Shown: positions 15,350 through 24,314, counted from the stretch's first letter. The stretch: DNA of 43,756 nucleotides from JBDRNE01 sp043812935 (GCA_043812935.1 JBDRLO010000017.1:1-43756), one strand, 5' to 3'. The notes: generated from the sequence alone by a model not told the origin. A program made the numbers and translations.

Positions 15350-16675
15350 TTAATCAGTTTCATCCGCCTGTTCAGTATTGGAGCCTTCCTCTGGGGTAAC
15401 CTCGCTATCATCAGATACTTCTTCCGGGCCTGATCCTTTTTCATTCTCTTCTAGAATCTCGTCAGCTGACGGACTGAAAAACTTCTTTGCCTTTTCTTCT
15501 GCAGACTCTTCAACAGATTCTGTACCATTATGTTGTCCTGCGCCTGCTTTTAATGCTTCCTTGCACACATTAAGTATTTTTTCTGCAGATTTCGCGCCTA
15601 TTCCTTTCAAGGCAGATAATTCTTCAACCGAACTTTTTGACACCTTACCGGCAGTATCATATCCGGCTTCCATCAAAGTCTCTTTTGTTTTATCTCCAAG
15701 ACCTTCTATGTCGGATAAATTTACCCCTTGGTTTACTTCAACTGCTTCAGCGACAAGTTCCCAGCCTAAAAGCTTAGACGCAAGCCTGATGTTTCGCCCT
15801 TTTTTCCCTATCAAAAGCGACAATTGATCTTTGGGAACAGTCAATGTGATAGTGCTTTTTTCCCTGTCAATAACCATTTTTGTCACTTCAGCAGGGTTTA
15901 CTGCCGCAGGCAGGTACTCACGAATATCATCATTCCACTTTACAATATCAATCCTTTCCCCATGCAGCTCTTTAACAATATCACGAACTCTTGACCCCCT
16001 CATACCAACACACGCTCCAACCGGATCAATTTTTTCATCTTTCGAGTAAACGGCTATTTTTGTTCTTTCTCCGGCTTCCCTGGCTATTGATTTAATTTCA
16101 ACTATACCTTGAGATATTTCCGGAACTTCTAGTTCAAAGAGTTTTTTGACAAACCCAGCGTCTACACGCGAAAGTATAATCTCAGGAGCTCCGGTTCCTC
16201 TTTCAACTTTGAGAAGATACGCTCTTATTATTTCACCCTGGCGAAATTTTTCCCGGGGTATTTGTTCACTTTTAGGCACTACGGCTTCCGCATCATCAAT
16301 CTCAACGATGATGTTCCCTTTTTCAAACCTATGTACTGCCCCGCTTATAATCGTTCCGACTTTTTTAATATATTTGTCGGAAACAACATCTCTTTCCGCT
16401 TCACGTATTTTTTGAATTATTACCTGTTTAGCGGTTTGAGCCGCAATTCTTCCGAATCTCTGGCTTTGAATCTCTATCCCTTCTGAATAAATATTTATTT
16501 CTCCGGATTCTTTATCTATCTTCACCGTTATATCTTCTTTTGAAATGTCAGGATCATCAATAACTTTTTTTGCGGCACTAACTAAAGCACTTTCAATTGC
16601 CTCAAACAAAATCTCTTTGTCTATCCCTTTCTCTCTTTCAATTCGTTCCAATGCTGTTAACAATTCCATGTTCAT
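15350..16675 (-). CDS. nusA: Transcription termination/antitermination factor NusA
   Basis: Binds RNA polymerase and nascent RNA, affecting pausing, intrinsic termination and rRNA antitermination. The 441-residue protein has the NusA N-terminal domain (about 1-125), an S1 domain (about 133-200) and two KH domains (about 205-345, with VGACVGMRGSRV and LIGKKGRNIRLA). Helix-hairpin-helix repeats follow (about 350-400: LSDIEGLGDKT, LSALKGIGAKSAEKIL). The last ~60 residues are acidic and low in complexity. GGGAG lies 7 nt before the ATG. Its leader hairpin (17274-17305) is a possible autoregulatory target. Confidence 0.96.
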   Translation of the reverse strand: MNMELLTALERIEREKGIDKEILFEAIESALVSAAKKVIDDPDISKEDITVKIDKESGEINIYSEGIEIQSQRFGRIAAQTAKQVIIQKIREAERDVVSDKYIKKVGTIISGAVHRFEKGNIIVEIDDAEAVVPKSEQIPREKFRQGEIIRAYLLKVERGTGAPEIILSRVDAGFVKKLFELEVPEISQGIVEIKSIAREAGERTKIAVYSKDEKIDPVGACVGMRGSRVRDIVKELHGERIDIVKWNDDIREYLPAAVNPAEVTKMVIDREKSTITLTVPKDQLSLLIGKKGRNIRLASKLLGWELVAEAVEVNQGVNLSDIEGLGDKTKETLMEAGYDTAGKVSKSSVEELSALKGIGAKSAEKILNVCKEALKAGAGQHNGTESVEESAEEKAKKFFSPSADEILEENEKGSGPEEVSDDSEVTPEEGSNTEQADETD

Positions 16676-16732
16676 AATTTCTCTCCCTATAAGTTATTAT
16701 CACGGATTAAGGATTCATCCTTCTCCATGATT

Positions 16733-17194
16733 TTATATTTCAGGTTTTAGTTTTGTTTTACTAACGTTTTCGTTACATATATGAATCTCTTTTCCCTCCA
16801 GATCTAAAACAATATCTCCTTGACTATTTCTTTCAATTAACGTACCGGCAATAACGTTTTTGCCATTTACCGGTTCATATACCCGAACCTCAACACGCCT
16901 GCCCCTGCCCCACAAAAAAGCACGGCCTGACTTCAGTTCCCGGTCAATCCCCGGAGAACATACATCTATGGTATAGGCTTGCGCAAAAATATTGTTTTTA
17001 TCCGCCCAGGAAATAACTTTTCTATTAAAATTACCGCATTCTTCAATCGTAATACCGTTTTTCTTATCAAGAACAATCTCCATAAAAAAATTACGGCTGC
17101 CCTTAGCTTCAATATCCACTAAGTCATAACCATTCTGCTGGGCCTCCCGGCAAATGAATTCTAATAGTTTTTCGGGTATTTTTTTATTATACAT
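16733..17194 (-). CDS. rimP: Ribosome maturation factor RimP
   Basis: Helps assemble the 30S subunit. The 153-residue protein shows the family pattern GYDLVDIEAKG (22-32) and TIDVCSPGIDRELK (108-121), followed by the SH3-like C-terminal domain with DIVLDLEGKEIHI. It is the first gene of the rimP-nusA-infB operon. No clear ribosome site precedes the ATG. The promoter at 17329-17357 with the hairpin at 17274-17305 is the probable start of the transcription unit; a second TATAAT box around 17240 lacks a good -35 partner. Confidence 0.92.
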   Translation of the reverse strand: MYNKKIPEKLLEFICREAQQNGYDLVDIEAKGSRNFFMEIVLDKKNGITIEECGNFNRKVISWADKNNIFAQAYTIDVCSPGIDRELKSGRAFLWGRGRRVEVRVYEPVNGKNVIAGTLIERNSQGDIVLDLEGKEIHICNENVSKTKLKPEI

Positions 17195-17273
17195 TTTTCA
17201 GATTTAACTATATTTTATTAAACCATATAATAATATTATATTCTGTAATGATTTTACCTGCATTGTCTGCTGA

Positions 17274-17305
17274 TAAAAAAATAAGTGGGCACCTGGCCCA
17301 CTTAT
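17274..17305 (-). terminator. Intrinsic terminator in the rimP-nusA-infB leader (possible attenuator)
   Basis: On the minus strand the perfect 10-bp stem ATAAGTGGGC/GCCCACTTAT (17281-17305, 5-nt loop) runs straight into seven T. It sits ~17-50 nt downstream of the start point predicted from the promoter at 17329-17357, and ~80 nt before rimP. It does not end proS transcripts alone, because the promoter lies between proS and the hairpin. Confidence 0.8.
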
Positions 17306-17328
17306 AGTTTCTTCATCCAATTGATAAT

Positions 17329-17357
17329 ATTTTATTATATGAATTTTCTTTTGTCAA
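17329..17357 (-). promoter_or_regulatory. Strong sigma70-type promoter upstream of rimP-nusA-infB
   Basis: Minus-strand TTGACA (17352-17357), 17-nt spacer, TAAAAT (17329-17334), in A/T-rich DNA. The start would be near 17322. The first product would be a ~50-nt RNA ended by the hairpin at 17274-17305 unless polymerase reads through. Confidence 0.75.
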
Positions 17358-17460
17358 GATTTTTTCCTTATTACGTCAAACGCTTCGGGAACTTTAAATG
17401 TCCAAGGATCTTTTCCTCACGCAGCAGCAATACTATGCAAAAGTTTCTTCATTATCCCCG

Positions 17461-18774
17461 CTATTTGGACAACAACATTTTGATGCTTTGTATAATTCCA
17501 TTCTTATCTACGAGCATCTTCTCTCCTGTTGTTCGATTTTTTATTTCTATTTTTCCTTGTTCTAAGCTTTTGCTGCCTATAATAACTTGTAATGGAAAAC
17601 CTATAAGATCCGCATCTTTGAATTTTATCCCGGGAGACTTTTGCCGGTCATCAAAAATCACATCTACCCCTTCAGTTTTTAAAGCATTATATATTTTTTC
17701 AGCCTCAGAATACAGCTCTTGATTTTCACTTTTAACCGGAATTACAACAACTTCATAAGGGCTTAAAGCACGCGGCCAGATTATTCCATCCTTATCATGG
17801 CTGTTTTCTATTAATGCCGCAAGTATTCTATTAACGCCGATTCCATAACATCCCATAACCATGGACAGTTCATTCCCTGTTTTATCAAGAATTGACGCGT
17901 TCAAAACTCCTGAATATTTTGTTCCAAGCTTAAATGTATGCCCTAATTCTATCGCATACTTAAACTCCAAGCCATTGCCGCATTTCGGGCAGGAATCACC
18001 CTCAATTACAACTCTCGCGTCCACCCAATCATTAACCTTGAAATCCCGATCTAAATTCACATTACATAAATGTTTGTCTTTTTCATTCGCTCCGCTAACG
18101 GCATTAACAATAGCGCGCACACTATTATCCGCTATTATCCGCGCGTGAAGGCCTACCGGCCCGGAAAAACCCATCGGAGCTCCTGTTACTTTTCTTATAT
18201 CAGATTCATCGGCTAATTGAAAATCTTTTGCGCGGAGATAATTTTTAATTTTAGTTTCATTCACTTCATGATCGCCCCTTACAATTATCACCACAGGAAC
18301 ATTATCAGCAATGTATATTAATGTCTTTAATATTTTTGCAGGGCTTATTTTTAAAAAAGCGCTTATTTCCTGAACACTCTTCATTTTAGGAGTAGCAACT
18401 TCTTTTATCTTTTCCGGTTTCTCATCTGCTAGTTTTGGATTATCTTTCTGTTTAACAGCAGCAACTTCCGTACTCGCCGCGTATTTACAAGCAGCACATA
18501 TAACTATTTTATCTTCGCCTATTTCCGCTGGAATCATAAATTCATGAGATACTGTCCCTCCCATAAGACCCGGATCAGCTTCAACCGCGACATAATCAAG
18601 CCCGCATCTTTCAAAAATACGACAATACGCATCATACATACTTTTATAGGTCATTTCCATTGCCTCGGCATCAACATCAAAACTATACGCATCTTTCATA
18701 ATAAACTCACAGCTGCGGACAATGCCAAAACGAGGCCTGACCTCATCGCGAAACTTTGTTTGAATCTGATACAA
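17461..18774 (-). CDS. proS: Prolyl-tRNA synthetase, main C-terminal part (frameshifted)
   Basis: Carries the rest of the class II catalytic core (RPRFGIVRSCEFIMKDAYSFD, then PEKI/INS editing insertion with KMKSVQEISAFLKISPAKILKTL, about 130-270) and the C-terminal anticodon-binding domain (about 330-437). The frame opens at YQIQTKF, exactly where the other frame (18696-19166) diverges. Adding one T to the TATATTGTAT stretch near 18772 joins the two into DLPLYLYQIQTKF, as expected of the family, giving a ~568-residue enzyme. There is no ribosome site at the TTG that would start this fragment. Confidence 0.92.
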   Translation of the reverse strand: MYQIQTKFRDEVRPRFGIVRSCEFIMKDAYSFDVDAEAMEMTYKSMYDAYCRIFERCGLDYVAVEADPGLMGGTVSHEFMIPAEIGEDKIVICAACKYAASTEVAAVKQKDNPKLADEKPEKIKEVATPKMKSVQEISAFLKISPAKILKTLIYIADNVPVVIIVRGDHEVNETKIKNYLRAKDFQLADESDIRKVTGAPMGFSGPVGLHARIIADNSVRAIVNAVSGANEKDKHLCNVNLDRDFKVNDWVDARVVIEGDSCPKCGNGLEFKYAIELGHTFKLGTKYSGVLNASILDKTGNELSMVMGCYGIGVNRILAALIENSHDKDGIIWPRALSPYEVVVIPVKSENQELYSEAEKIYNALKTEGVDVIFDDRQKSPGIKFKDADLIGFPLQVIIGSKSLEQGKIEIKNRTTGEKMLVDKNGIIQSIKMLLSK

Positions 18775-19166
18775 TATAAGGGCAAATCCTTATATGATCT
18801 CACTTCCCCTGAGACAAGGTTTGTAACTATTTCTTCATGAGTAGGTCCAAGCACAACTTCTTTTCCATGACGATCAATACATTTCATCATAACCCGGCCG
18901 ATATCATCATACCTGCCTGTTTTTTTCCACAATTCAGGCGGTTGAAGCGCGGGCATTAAAATTTCCGCAGCACCTGTCTTGTTTATTTCTTCGCGTATTA
19001 TATTTTCCGCTTTGCGCAATATTTTATAGCCCAAAGGAAGATACGTATATGTTCCCGCCGTAAGCCGCCTAATAAGCCCTGCCCTCAGCATAAGCTTATG
19101 GCTTATAGCTTCTGCTTCTTGCGGATCCTCTTTTAATGTTGGAATAAAAGTTTTTGACCATAGCAT
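18696..19166 (-). CDS. proS: Prolyl-tRNA synthetase, N-terminal part (frameshifted)
   Basis: Begins MLWSKTFIPTLKEDP and runs through motif 1 and the active-site start (LPLGYKILRKAENIIREE, LGPTHEEIVTNLV) in the pattern of bacterial-type ProRS. After SYKDLPL at about residue 131 the translation turns to nonsense and stops at 18696. The correct continuation is in 17461-18774. AAGGAG precedes the ATG. The heptamer element at 19186-19278 separates it from ispG. Confidence 0.92.
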   Translation of the reverse strand: MLWSKTFIPTLKEDPQEAEAISHKLMLRAGLIRRLTAGTYTYLPLGYKILRKAENIIREEINKTGAAEILMPALQPPELWKKTGRYDDIGRVMMKCIDRHGKEVVLGPTHEEIVTNLVSGEVRSYKDLPLYCIRFKQSFAMRSGLVLALSAAVSLL

Positions 19167-19185
19167 ACATACTCCTTAAATTCTG

Positions 19186-19278
19186 TTACACGTTACAGGG
19201 AACATGTTTCACGCTTTCCGCCGAAGGCGACCCCGCCTTCGGCGGAGAAACGTGTCACATGTAACATGCCGCGTGTAA
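19186..19278. repeat. Heptamer-array element 2 with a 12-bp hairpin core
   Basis: Left arm 19186-19213: four NNNCAYG-type units (TTACACG, TTACAGG, GAACATG and TTTCACG). Core: CCGCCGAAGGCG (19218-19229) pairs perfectly with 19234-19245. Right arm 19251-19278: four CRTGNNN-type units. It fills the ispG-proS gap and starts 14 nt after the ispG stop codon. Confidence 0.8.
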
Positions 19279-19292
19279 CACAATAAATTCAA

Positions 19293-20366
19293 TTACAAAG
19301 TTACATTTTCGCTAATCATCTCTATCAACCTATTAACTGCTATTGTAACATCTACTGTTTCAACAATTTTACCTTTACGAAAAATTGCACCTCTGTTTTT
19401 CCCAAACGCAATTCCGATATCCGCGTTCTTTGCCTCGCCCGGACCGTTTACTTCGCAACCCATAACCGCAATAGTAAAGTTTCGATTTTTCAGATTATCA
19501 AATTTTACTTTTTTAAGTTTCCGTTTCAATTCTTTTGCAACAGAAATTAAATCAACCTGCGAACGCCCGCATGTCGGGCAAGATATTATTTCCGGAGCAA
19601 AATACCTTGTCCCGGAAGCCACAAGTATACGCTTAGCGGTTTCTATTTCCAAAATGGATTCACCAGTTAAAGATACCCTAATGGTATCACCTATGCCATC
19701 CAAAAGCAACGCGCCTATCCCAACACTGGATTTCACTATACCGTCTTCGGGAAGCCCCGTTGAAGTCACCCCCAAGTGTATTGGGTAATCACAACGTGAA
19801 GCTATCCGTTTAAGAGCCCCGCATGTTGAAACCACATCAGAGGATTTTATCGAGATTATTATATTATAAAATTTTTCTGCCCGAAAATTTTCCAAATAAT
19901 TTAAAAGTTCATCAACCATAATATGTTCCGGATTTTGTTTCAAAACTTTTGTTTTTTTAAAAGAACCGGAATTTATCCCCACTCTTATAGGGATATTATT
20001 TTCTAACGCGCAATTAATAACACTCCTAATATGAGATTTTTTAACAATATTGCCAGGATTAATCCTGATTTTGTCTGCACCGAAATTAATAGCCTCTAAA
20101 GCTAATTTATAATCAAAATGTATATCAGCCGCTATCGGAATATTTATATTTTTTTTAATATCCTTTATTGCGCGGGCATCTTCTGCGGTTTTAACAGCAA
20201 CCCGGATCAACTCGCATCCGGCTTTTTCCAGACTCTGTATCTGTTCCGTCGTACTATCAACATCACAAGTATTTGTCTTAGTCATAGACTGTATAACAAT
20301 GGGATAACCCGACCCAATTTTCAGATTACCAACTGCAACAATCCTTGTTTTTCGTCTTTTAATCAT
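19293..20366 (-). CDS. ispG: 4-hydroxy-3-methylbut-2-enyl diphosphate synthase
   Basis: Penultimate step of the MEP isoprenoid pathway, converting MEcPP to HMBPP with a [4Fe-4S] cluster. The 357-residue protein has the short two-domain form: a TIM barrel (1-~240) and the C-terminal cluster domain with Cys263, Cys266 (SCPTCGRS), Cys304 (VMGCEVNGPGEA) and Glu311. All ligands are present. It lies with dxr, uppS and cdsA, so the isoprenoid and undecaprenyl genes are together. Only a weak GAG precedes the ATG. Confidence 0.96.
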   Translation of the reverse strand: MIKRRKTRIVAVGNLKIGSGYPIVIQSMTKTNTCDVDSTTEQIQSLEKAGCELIRVAVKTAEDARAIKDIKKNINIPIAADIHFDYKLALEAINFGADKIRINPGNIVKKSHIRSVINCALENNIPIRVGINSGSFKKTKVLKQNPEHIMVDELLNYLENFRAEKFYNIIISIKSSDVVSTCGALKRIASRCDYPIHLGVTSTGLPEDGIVKSSVGIGALLLDGIGDTIRVSLTGESILEIETAKRILVASGTRYFAPEIISCPTCGRSQVDLISVAKELKRKLKKVKFDNLKNRNFTIAVMGCEVNGPGEAKNADIGIAFGKNRGAIFRKGKIVETVDVTIAVNRLIEMISENVTL

Positions 20367-20404
20367 GCTCTCATATTCTATTATTTAGTTTTCAACCCAA
20401 CACC

Positions 20405-20452
20405 GGCAACCAGCTAACCGGCATAACCGGTTAACTGGCTAACTGGTTAACC
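20405..20452. repeat. GGTTARCC octamer array (locus 4)
   Basis: Six units, mostly 8 nt with one 7- and one 9-nt unit, on the plus strand such as GGTTAACT, GGCTAACT and GGTTAACC. The last unit shares its final base with the rseP stop codon (20452-20454), so the array begins exactly where the gene ends. Confidence 0.8.
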
Positions 20453-21519
20453 TACTTACCCAACGGCGTAAATTTCAATATATCCTGCCAACTGATAAAT
20501 AAAGCTAACGCTATCAGTAAAACAAGAGCTATGTTGGTCACGATTTCCTGGACTTTCATACTCACAGGTTTACCACGCAACTTTTCAAACAGTAAAAATA
20601 CAAGATGTCCGCCGTCAAGCACTGGAAACGGCAAAAGATTAAATACTGCAAGCGCCATACTAATATGCGCCATAATAATCAATACTGATACAACTCCAAA
20701 ATGTGCGGCCTGTCCAATTAAATAAGCTATACCGATAGGGCCTGAAACCGATGTTTTAACAGGCATTCCTCCGGTAATGAGCAACCAAATACCTTTATAT
20801 GTCATCACGGTAAGTGTAATCAGTCTTTTACCACCCAAATATACGGCATATGCCGGATTGTATGAGACATTTAAAAGCTTATTCTGCGGTCGTATGCCTA
20901 TTACGGAACGCGATATTTTCTGACCAAAAATATTTGTTGTTGTTGATATATCCGGCACAATTTCAAGCATTAAATCCTTATTTGACCTTTTTATTTCTAC
21001 GTCTAATTTTGGGGATACAGCGCTTTCCTTTTTAATGACATCCACGATATCATCCCAATATTCAACCTTTCGTCCATTTATAGCGTATATTTCATCTCCA
21101 ACCTCTATGCCCGCAGATTCTGCCGGATAACCTTTTAAAACGTCTCCGACAACATTGGAAAGAGTAGGCGCTCCTATCATATAAATTATGGAAAAAAGTA
21201 TAAACGCAAAAAGATAATTCGCAATAGAGCCTGACGCAATAGCCCAAAACCGATGTCCTATTGGTTTAGCTCCGATTTCAGATTCATCTCCGGTAGCTTC
21301 AGCAAGATCTTCTCCAGCCATCTTGCAAAATCCGCCAAACGGAACCATAGAAACCCGATAATCTGTTTCACCAATTTTTATCCCGAATAAACGTTTCCCC
21401 ATGCCTAGAGAAAAAACTTCTACCCTTATTTTTGCTTTTTTCGCGGCAACCAAATGCCCTGCTTCATGAACAAGTATCAACAAGCTAAAAACAATAAATA
21501 CAATAATCCACGTTAACAA
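20452..21519 (-). CDS. rseP: Site-2 intramembrane zinc metalloprotease (RseP/RasP)
   Basis: Cleaves transmembrane substrates such as anti-sigma factors within the membrane. The 355-residue protein has the zinc site HEAGH (18-22) in the first membrane segment, a PDZ domain (about 105-190), and further membrane segments with the third zinc-ligand motif NLLPFPVLDGGH (about 293-304). The reading frame opens with a TTG at 21519, 10 nt after GGGGGAGG, and overlaps the dxr stop by 7 nt. The dxr-rseP-proS order is common in bacteria. Confidence 0.93.
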   Translation of the reverse strand: MLTWIIVFIVFSLLILVHEAGHLVAAKKAKIRVEVFSLGMGKRLFGIKIGETDYRVSMVPFGGFCKMAGEDLAEATGDESEIGAKPIGHRFWAIASGSIANYLFAFILFSIIYMIGAPTLSNVVGDVLKGYPAESAGIEVGDEIYAINGRKVEYWDDIVDVIKKESAVSPKLDVEIKRSNKDLMLEIVPDISTTTNIFGQKISRSVIGIRPQNKLLNVSYNPAYAVYLGGKRLITLTVMTYKGIWLLITGGMPVKTSVSGPIGIAYLIGQAAHFGVVSVLIIMAHISMALAVFNLLPFPVLDGGHLVFLLFEKLRGKPVSMKVQEIVTNIALVLLIALALFISWQDILKFTPLGK

Positions 21520-22655
21520 AACCGCTGCACCTCCCCCATTGCCCAGTTTTCCGCTTTTATTATGTCTGCCAGAAACGGAGCATCTATTTTTTTATGTTTA
21601 CTTAAAACTTTTTCCACAATTTTTATTATATCCGTAAACTTAATTTTATTCCCCAAAAACAAATTTACAGCCGCTTCGTTGGACGCGTTTAAAACCGCGG
21701 GCATTGTCCCGCCGTCCTTTAAAACGTTAAACGCCATGTTGATACTTGGAAACTTATTCGTATCAGGCTGAGAAAATGAAAGTTTATTTATAACGGAAAA
21801 ATCTATTCTCGGAAAATTATTTCCTATTATTTCCGGAAATGATAACGCTTTTAATATCGGAAACCGCATGTCCGGGACAAAAAGCCCGGCATTAATTGTA
21901 CCATCGGAAAACTCTACCATAGAATGAACTATTGCTTCCGGGTGGATTATAATTTTTATTTTTTCAGCCGGCACGTCAAAAAGCCACCGAGCCTCGATAG
22001 CTTCTAATCCTTTATTCATAAGTGTCGCGGAATCAACTGTTATTTTCTTCCCCATATCCCATTTAGGATGGTTAAGAACTTCTTCCAATGAAACCGAATC
22101 AAAGTCTCTTGCGTCTGTTTCGTTAAGAGAACCACCGCTTCCCGTTATATACAATGTTTGTACTTCTTTATTACTTCTACCGTTTAAACACTGCATTATC
22201 GCGCTATGTTCGCTATCAACCGGCAAAATTCTGTGTGGATCTTTTTTAATTATATCATTTATAAGCATTCCGGCGCTGACTACCGGCTCTTTGCTGGCAA
22301 GCGCGATAGTTTTACCGGTGTTTAGCGCGCAAAAAAGCGGACAAAGAGCCGCCCGGCCTGAAATAGCTACAAAAATTATATCTGCCGTAACATTGTTAAT
22401 TATCTCTTCGAGGCCTTCCATACCCGCGAGGACTTTTATATTCTCAGAAACGTTGTTTTTAAGTTCTGAAACCCGATCTTTTTCGCCTATTCCAATAATT
22501 TCAGGGTTAAATTCTTTTGATTGCCGCGCAAGTAAAGAAACATTTGAATTACTCGTAATCGCTTTAATCCTGAATTTATCGGGAAAACACCTTACAACGT
22601 CTAAAACGTTTCTTCCAACCGATCCTGTTGATCCTAAAAGTATAATATTTTTCAT
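21513..22655 (-). CDS. dxr: 1-deoxy-D-xylulose 5-phosphate reductoisomerase
   Basis: Converts DXP to MEP in isoprenoid synthesis using NADPH. The 380-residue protein shows the Rossmann site GSTGSVGRN (8-16), ALASKEPVVSAG, PVDSEHSA, the SGGS phosphate-binding turn and the HPKWDMGKKITVDSATLMNKGLE stretch that holds the metal/substrate ligands. GGAG lies close before the ATG. It overlaps rseP by 7 nt and is likely co-transcribed with it. Confidence 0.96.
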   Translation of the reverse strand: MKNIILLGSTGSVGRNVLDVVRCFPDKFRIKAITSNSNVSLLARQSKEFNPEIIGIGEKDRVSELKNNVSENIKVLAGMEGLEEIINNVTADIIFVAISGRAALCPLFCALNTGKTIALASKEPVVSAGMLINDIIKKDPHRILPVDSEHSAIMQCLNGRSNKEVQTLYITGSGGSLNETDARDFDSVSLEEVLNHPKWDMGKKITVDSATLMNKGLEAIEARWLFDVPAEKIKIIIHPEAIVHSMVEFSDGTINAGLFVPDMRFPILKALSFPEIIGNNFPRIDFSVINKLSFSQPDTNKFPSINMAFNVLKDGGTMPAVLNASNEAAVNLFLGNKIKFTDIIKIVEKVLSKHKKIDAPFLADIIKAENWAMGEVQRFC

Positions 22656-22665
22656 TAGCTCCGCG

Positions 22666-22748
22666 TTTCACGTTACATGTATCATGTTGCACGTTTTTTA
22701 TCACACCTCATCCAAAAAAGCATGTTTCGTATAACATGTAACGTACAA
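22666..22748. repeat. Heptamer-array element 3 with T6/A6-bounded core
   Basis: Left arm 22666-22693: four NNNCAYG-type units (first TTTCACG, last TTGCACG). The 27-nt core begins TTTTTT and ends AAAAAAG. Right arm 22721-22748: four CRTGNNN-type units (first CATGTTT). The right arm ends 5 nt from the cdsA stop codon. Confidence 0.8.
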
Positions 22749-22753
22749 CATAC

Positions 22754-23566
22754 TTAGAACGTTTTTATATAAAAATAAAAAACCGGTGCCGTAAAAAGAA
22801 GACTGTCAATAAGATCAAGTATCCCGCCTATGCCGGGCAAACGGTTACTTGAATCTTTCGCTCCGCAATCTCTTTTTATCAAGCTCTCAGCCAAATCCCC
22901 TACCTGCCCAAGAATAGCTAAAACAATCCCTAAAACAAAAAGATGGCCAAAAGAAAAACCTGTAAGCAGTTTACCCAAAACCAGGGAAACTATCAGGCTG
23001 GTCAAAATGCCGGCTAACGTACCCTCTTTGGTTTTTTTAGGGCTGATCCTCGGAATAAGATCATGTTTTCCAAACAAACTACCTACAACATAAGCTCCTA
23101 TATCCGTACTTTTCGTAACTAAAATAAGAAATATTACAAGATTAGCGCCATTATCTAAAAGTTTAAGTTCGACAAAAAACGAGAAAAACCAGCTTATATA
23201 AAAAAGTGAAAACATTGTAAGCGCAGTACTTATCAAATGATCATGGGCATTATCTCGTCTGGTAAACTGTAAAGTAAGAACTAACAAACTTGCGGCAACA
23301 ATAAATATCGGAGCTATATCTTTTAATACGGGAAAACTGTTTCCAAAAAAAACAACAAAAGGAATCGCAGCACCAAGAATTGTTCCAAAATATTTATATA
23401 CAAATATTCCCCGTTTTTCGACAAGATGAAAGAACTCAAACTGCCCTAAAGCAACAAAAAGAGAAATAATCAGGCAAAACACCCAATTCGGAGGAAAGTA
23501 TATTACAACGGTTACGGCAAGAATCAATATTAAACTCACTATTGTCCGTAAAGCAAATTTACTCAC
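22754..23566 (-). CDS. cdsA: Phosphatidate cytidylyltransferase
   Basis: Makes CDP-diacylglycerol from phosphatidic acid and CTP. The 270-residue protein is almost wholly hydrophobic, with about seven to eight membrane segments, and ends with the family signature (SPKKTKEGTLAG, then GDLAESLIKRDCGAKDSSNRLPGIGGILDLIDSLLFTAP broken only by normal variation). The GTG start at 23566 is chosen because AAAGGAG lies 5 nt upstream; a TTG one codon earlier is too close to it. It overlaps uppS by 8 nt. Confidence 0.94.
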   Translation of the reverse strand: MSKFALRTIVSLILILAVTVVIYFPPNWVFCLIISLFVALGQFEFFHLVEKRGIFVYKYFGTILGAAIPFVVFFGNSFPVLKDIAPIFIVAASLLVLTLQFTRRDNAHDHLISTALTMFSLFYISWFFSFFVELKLLDNGANLVIFLILVTKSTDIGAYVVGSLFGKHDLIPRISPKKTKEGTLAGILTSLIVSLVLGKLLTGFSFGHLFVLGIVLAILGQVGDLAESLIKRDCGAKDSSNRLPGIGGILDLIDSLLFTAPVFYFYIKTF

Positions 23567-24257
23567 CAAATCTCCTTTCGCGATTTTTATAATCTTCTAA
23601 CGCTTTATGGAGTTCAGCAGTATCAAAATCCGGCCATAATACATCGGTAAAATAAAATTCCGCGTATGCTGCCTGCCACAAAAGAAAATTACTAAGACGC
23701 TTTTCGCCGCTCGTACGAATAACTAAATCGGGATCGGGCAAATTGCAAGTATACAAAAACCTGCTGAAATCTTTTTCCGACAGAGAAGCCATATCCATTC
23801 CGGTTTCCCTGCTTTTTTCGCAGGCATCTCTGACCGCTTTTAAAATTTCCTGCCTGCCGCCGTAATTCAAGGCCAAGGTTAAGGTCATTCCCTTATTTGA
23901 AAAAGTTTCTTTAATTAAATCCCTAACGGCATTTTGTAAAGATTCTGAAAAAGCGTTAATTTCACCTATTACATTAAACTTTATATTATTCTTTTTTATC
24001 TTTTCGGCATTTTTCTTTACAGCCTTAGCCAAAAGATCCATAAGAGCTTCTATCTCTTTTTCGGGTCTTTTCCAGTTTTCAGAAGAAAATGTATACAACG
24101 TAAGCGCTTCAATTCCAATCCGCGAACATTCAGCACTTATAATATCAACTGTTTTAACCCCGGAACGATGCCCCATTATACGCGGCAAATTTCTTTTTTT
24201 CGCCCACCTGCCGTTTCCATCCATAATAATCGCTACATGCCGCGGCAAACACTTCAT
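23559..24257 (-). CDS. uppS: Undecaprenyl diphosphate synthase
   Basis: Cis-prenyltransferase making the C55 lipid carrier for peptidoglycan and LPS sugars. The 232-residue protein opens with LPRHVAIIMDGNGRWAKKR (catalytic Asp13), then TLYTFSSENWKRP, and ends with PDPDLVIRTSGEKRLSNFLLWQ and ELYFTD-like residues. The start at MKCLPRH is set by homology. GGAGG lies 14 nt before it, rather far, so the ATG at 24278 is an alternative; that one has no ribosome site and follows a hairpin directly. Confidence 0.94.
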   Translation of the reverse strand: MKCLPRHVAIIMDGNGRWAKKRNLPRIMGHRSGVKTVDIISAECSRIGIEALTLYTFSSENWKRPEKEIEALMDLLAKAVKKNAEKIKKNNIKFNVIGEINAFSESLQNAVRDLIKETFSNKGMTLTLALNYGGRQEILKAVRDACEKSRETGMDMASLSEKDFSRFLYTCNLPDPDLVIRTSGEKRLSNFLLWQAAYAEFYFTDVLWPDFDTAELHKALEDYKNRERRFGE

Positions 24258-24283
24258 ATTAATGTTTCTTACCTCCATAAACA

Positions 24284-24314
24284 GAAAGTAGAGAGCACCT
24301 CACTCTCTACTTTC
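24284..24314. other. 12-bp perfect hairpin between the OmpA-like gene and uppS
   Basis: GAAAGTAGAGAG (24284-24295) and its exact complement (24303-24314) flank a 7-nt loop. The T-tract after it on the minus strand is poor (TGTTTATG), so it is a weak terminator at best. It may be a leader structure of uppS. Confidence 0.5.

Noticed and set aside
17354..17452. A 33-codon frame after proS starting MKKLLHSIAAA, with one in-frame TGA (17417-17419) followed by a protein-like stretch
   Set aside because: No Cys/Sec context, no ribosome site of note, and the frame ends inside the -35 box of the next promoter. Recoding would need UGA read-through, but UGA serves as a normal stop elsewhere (lptB, trxA).
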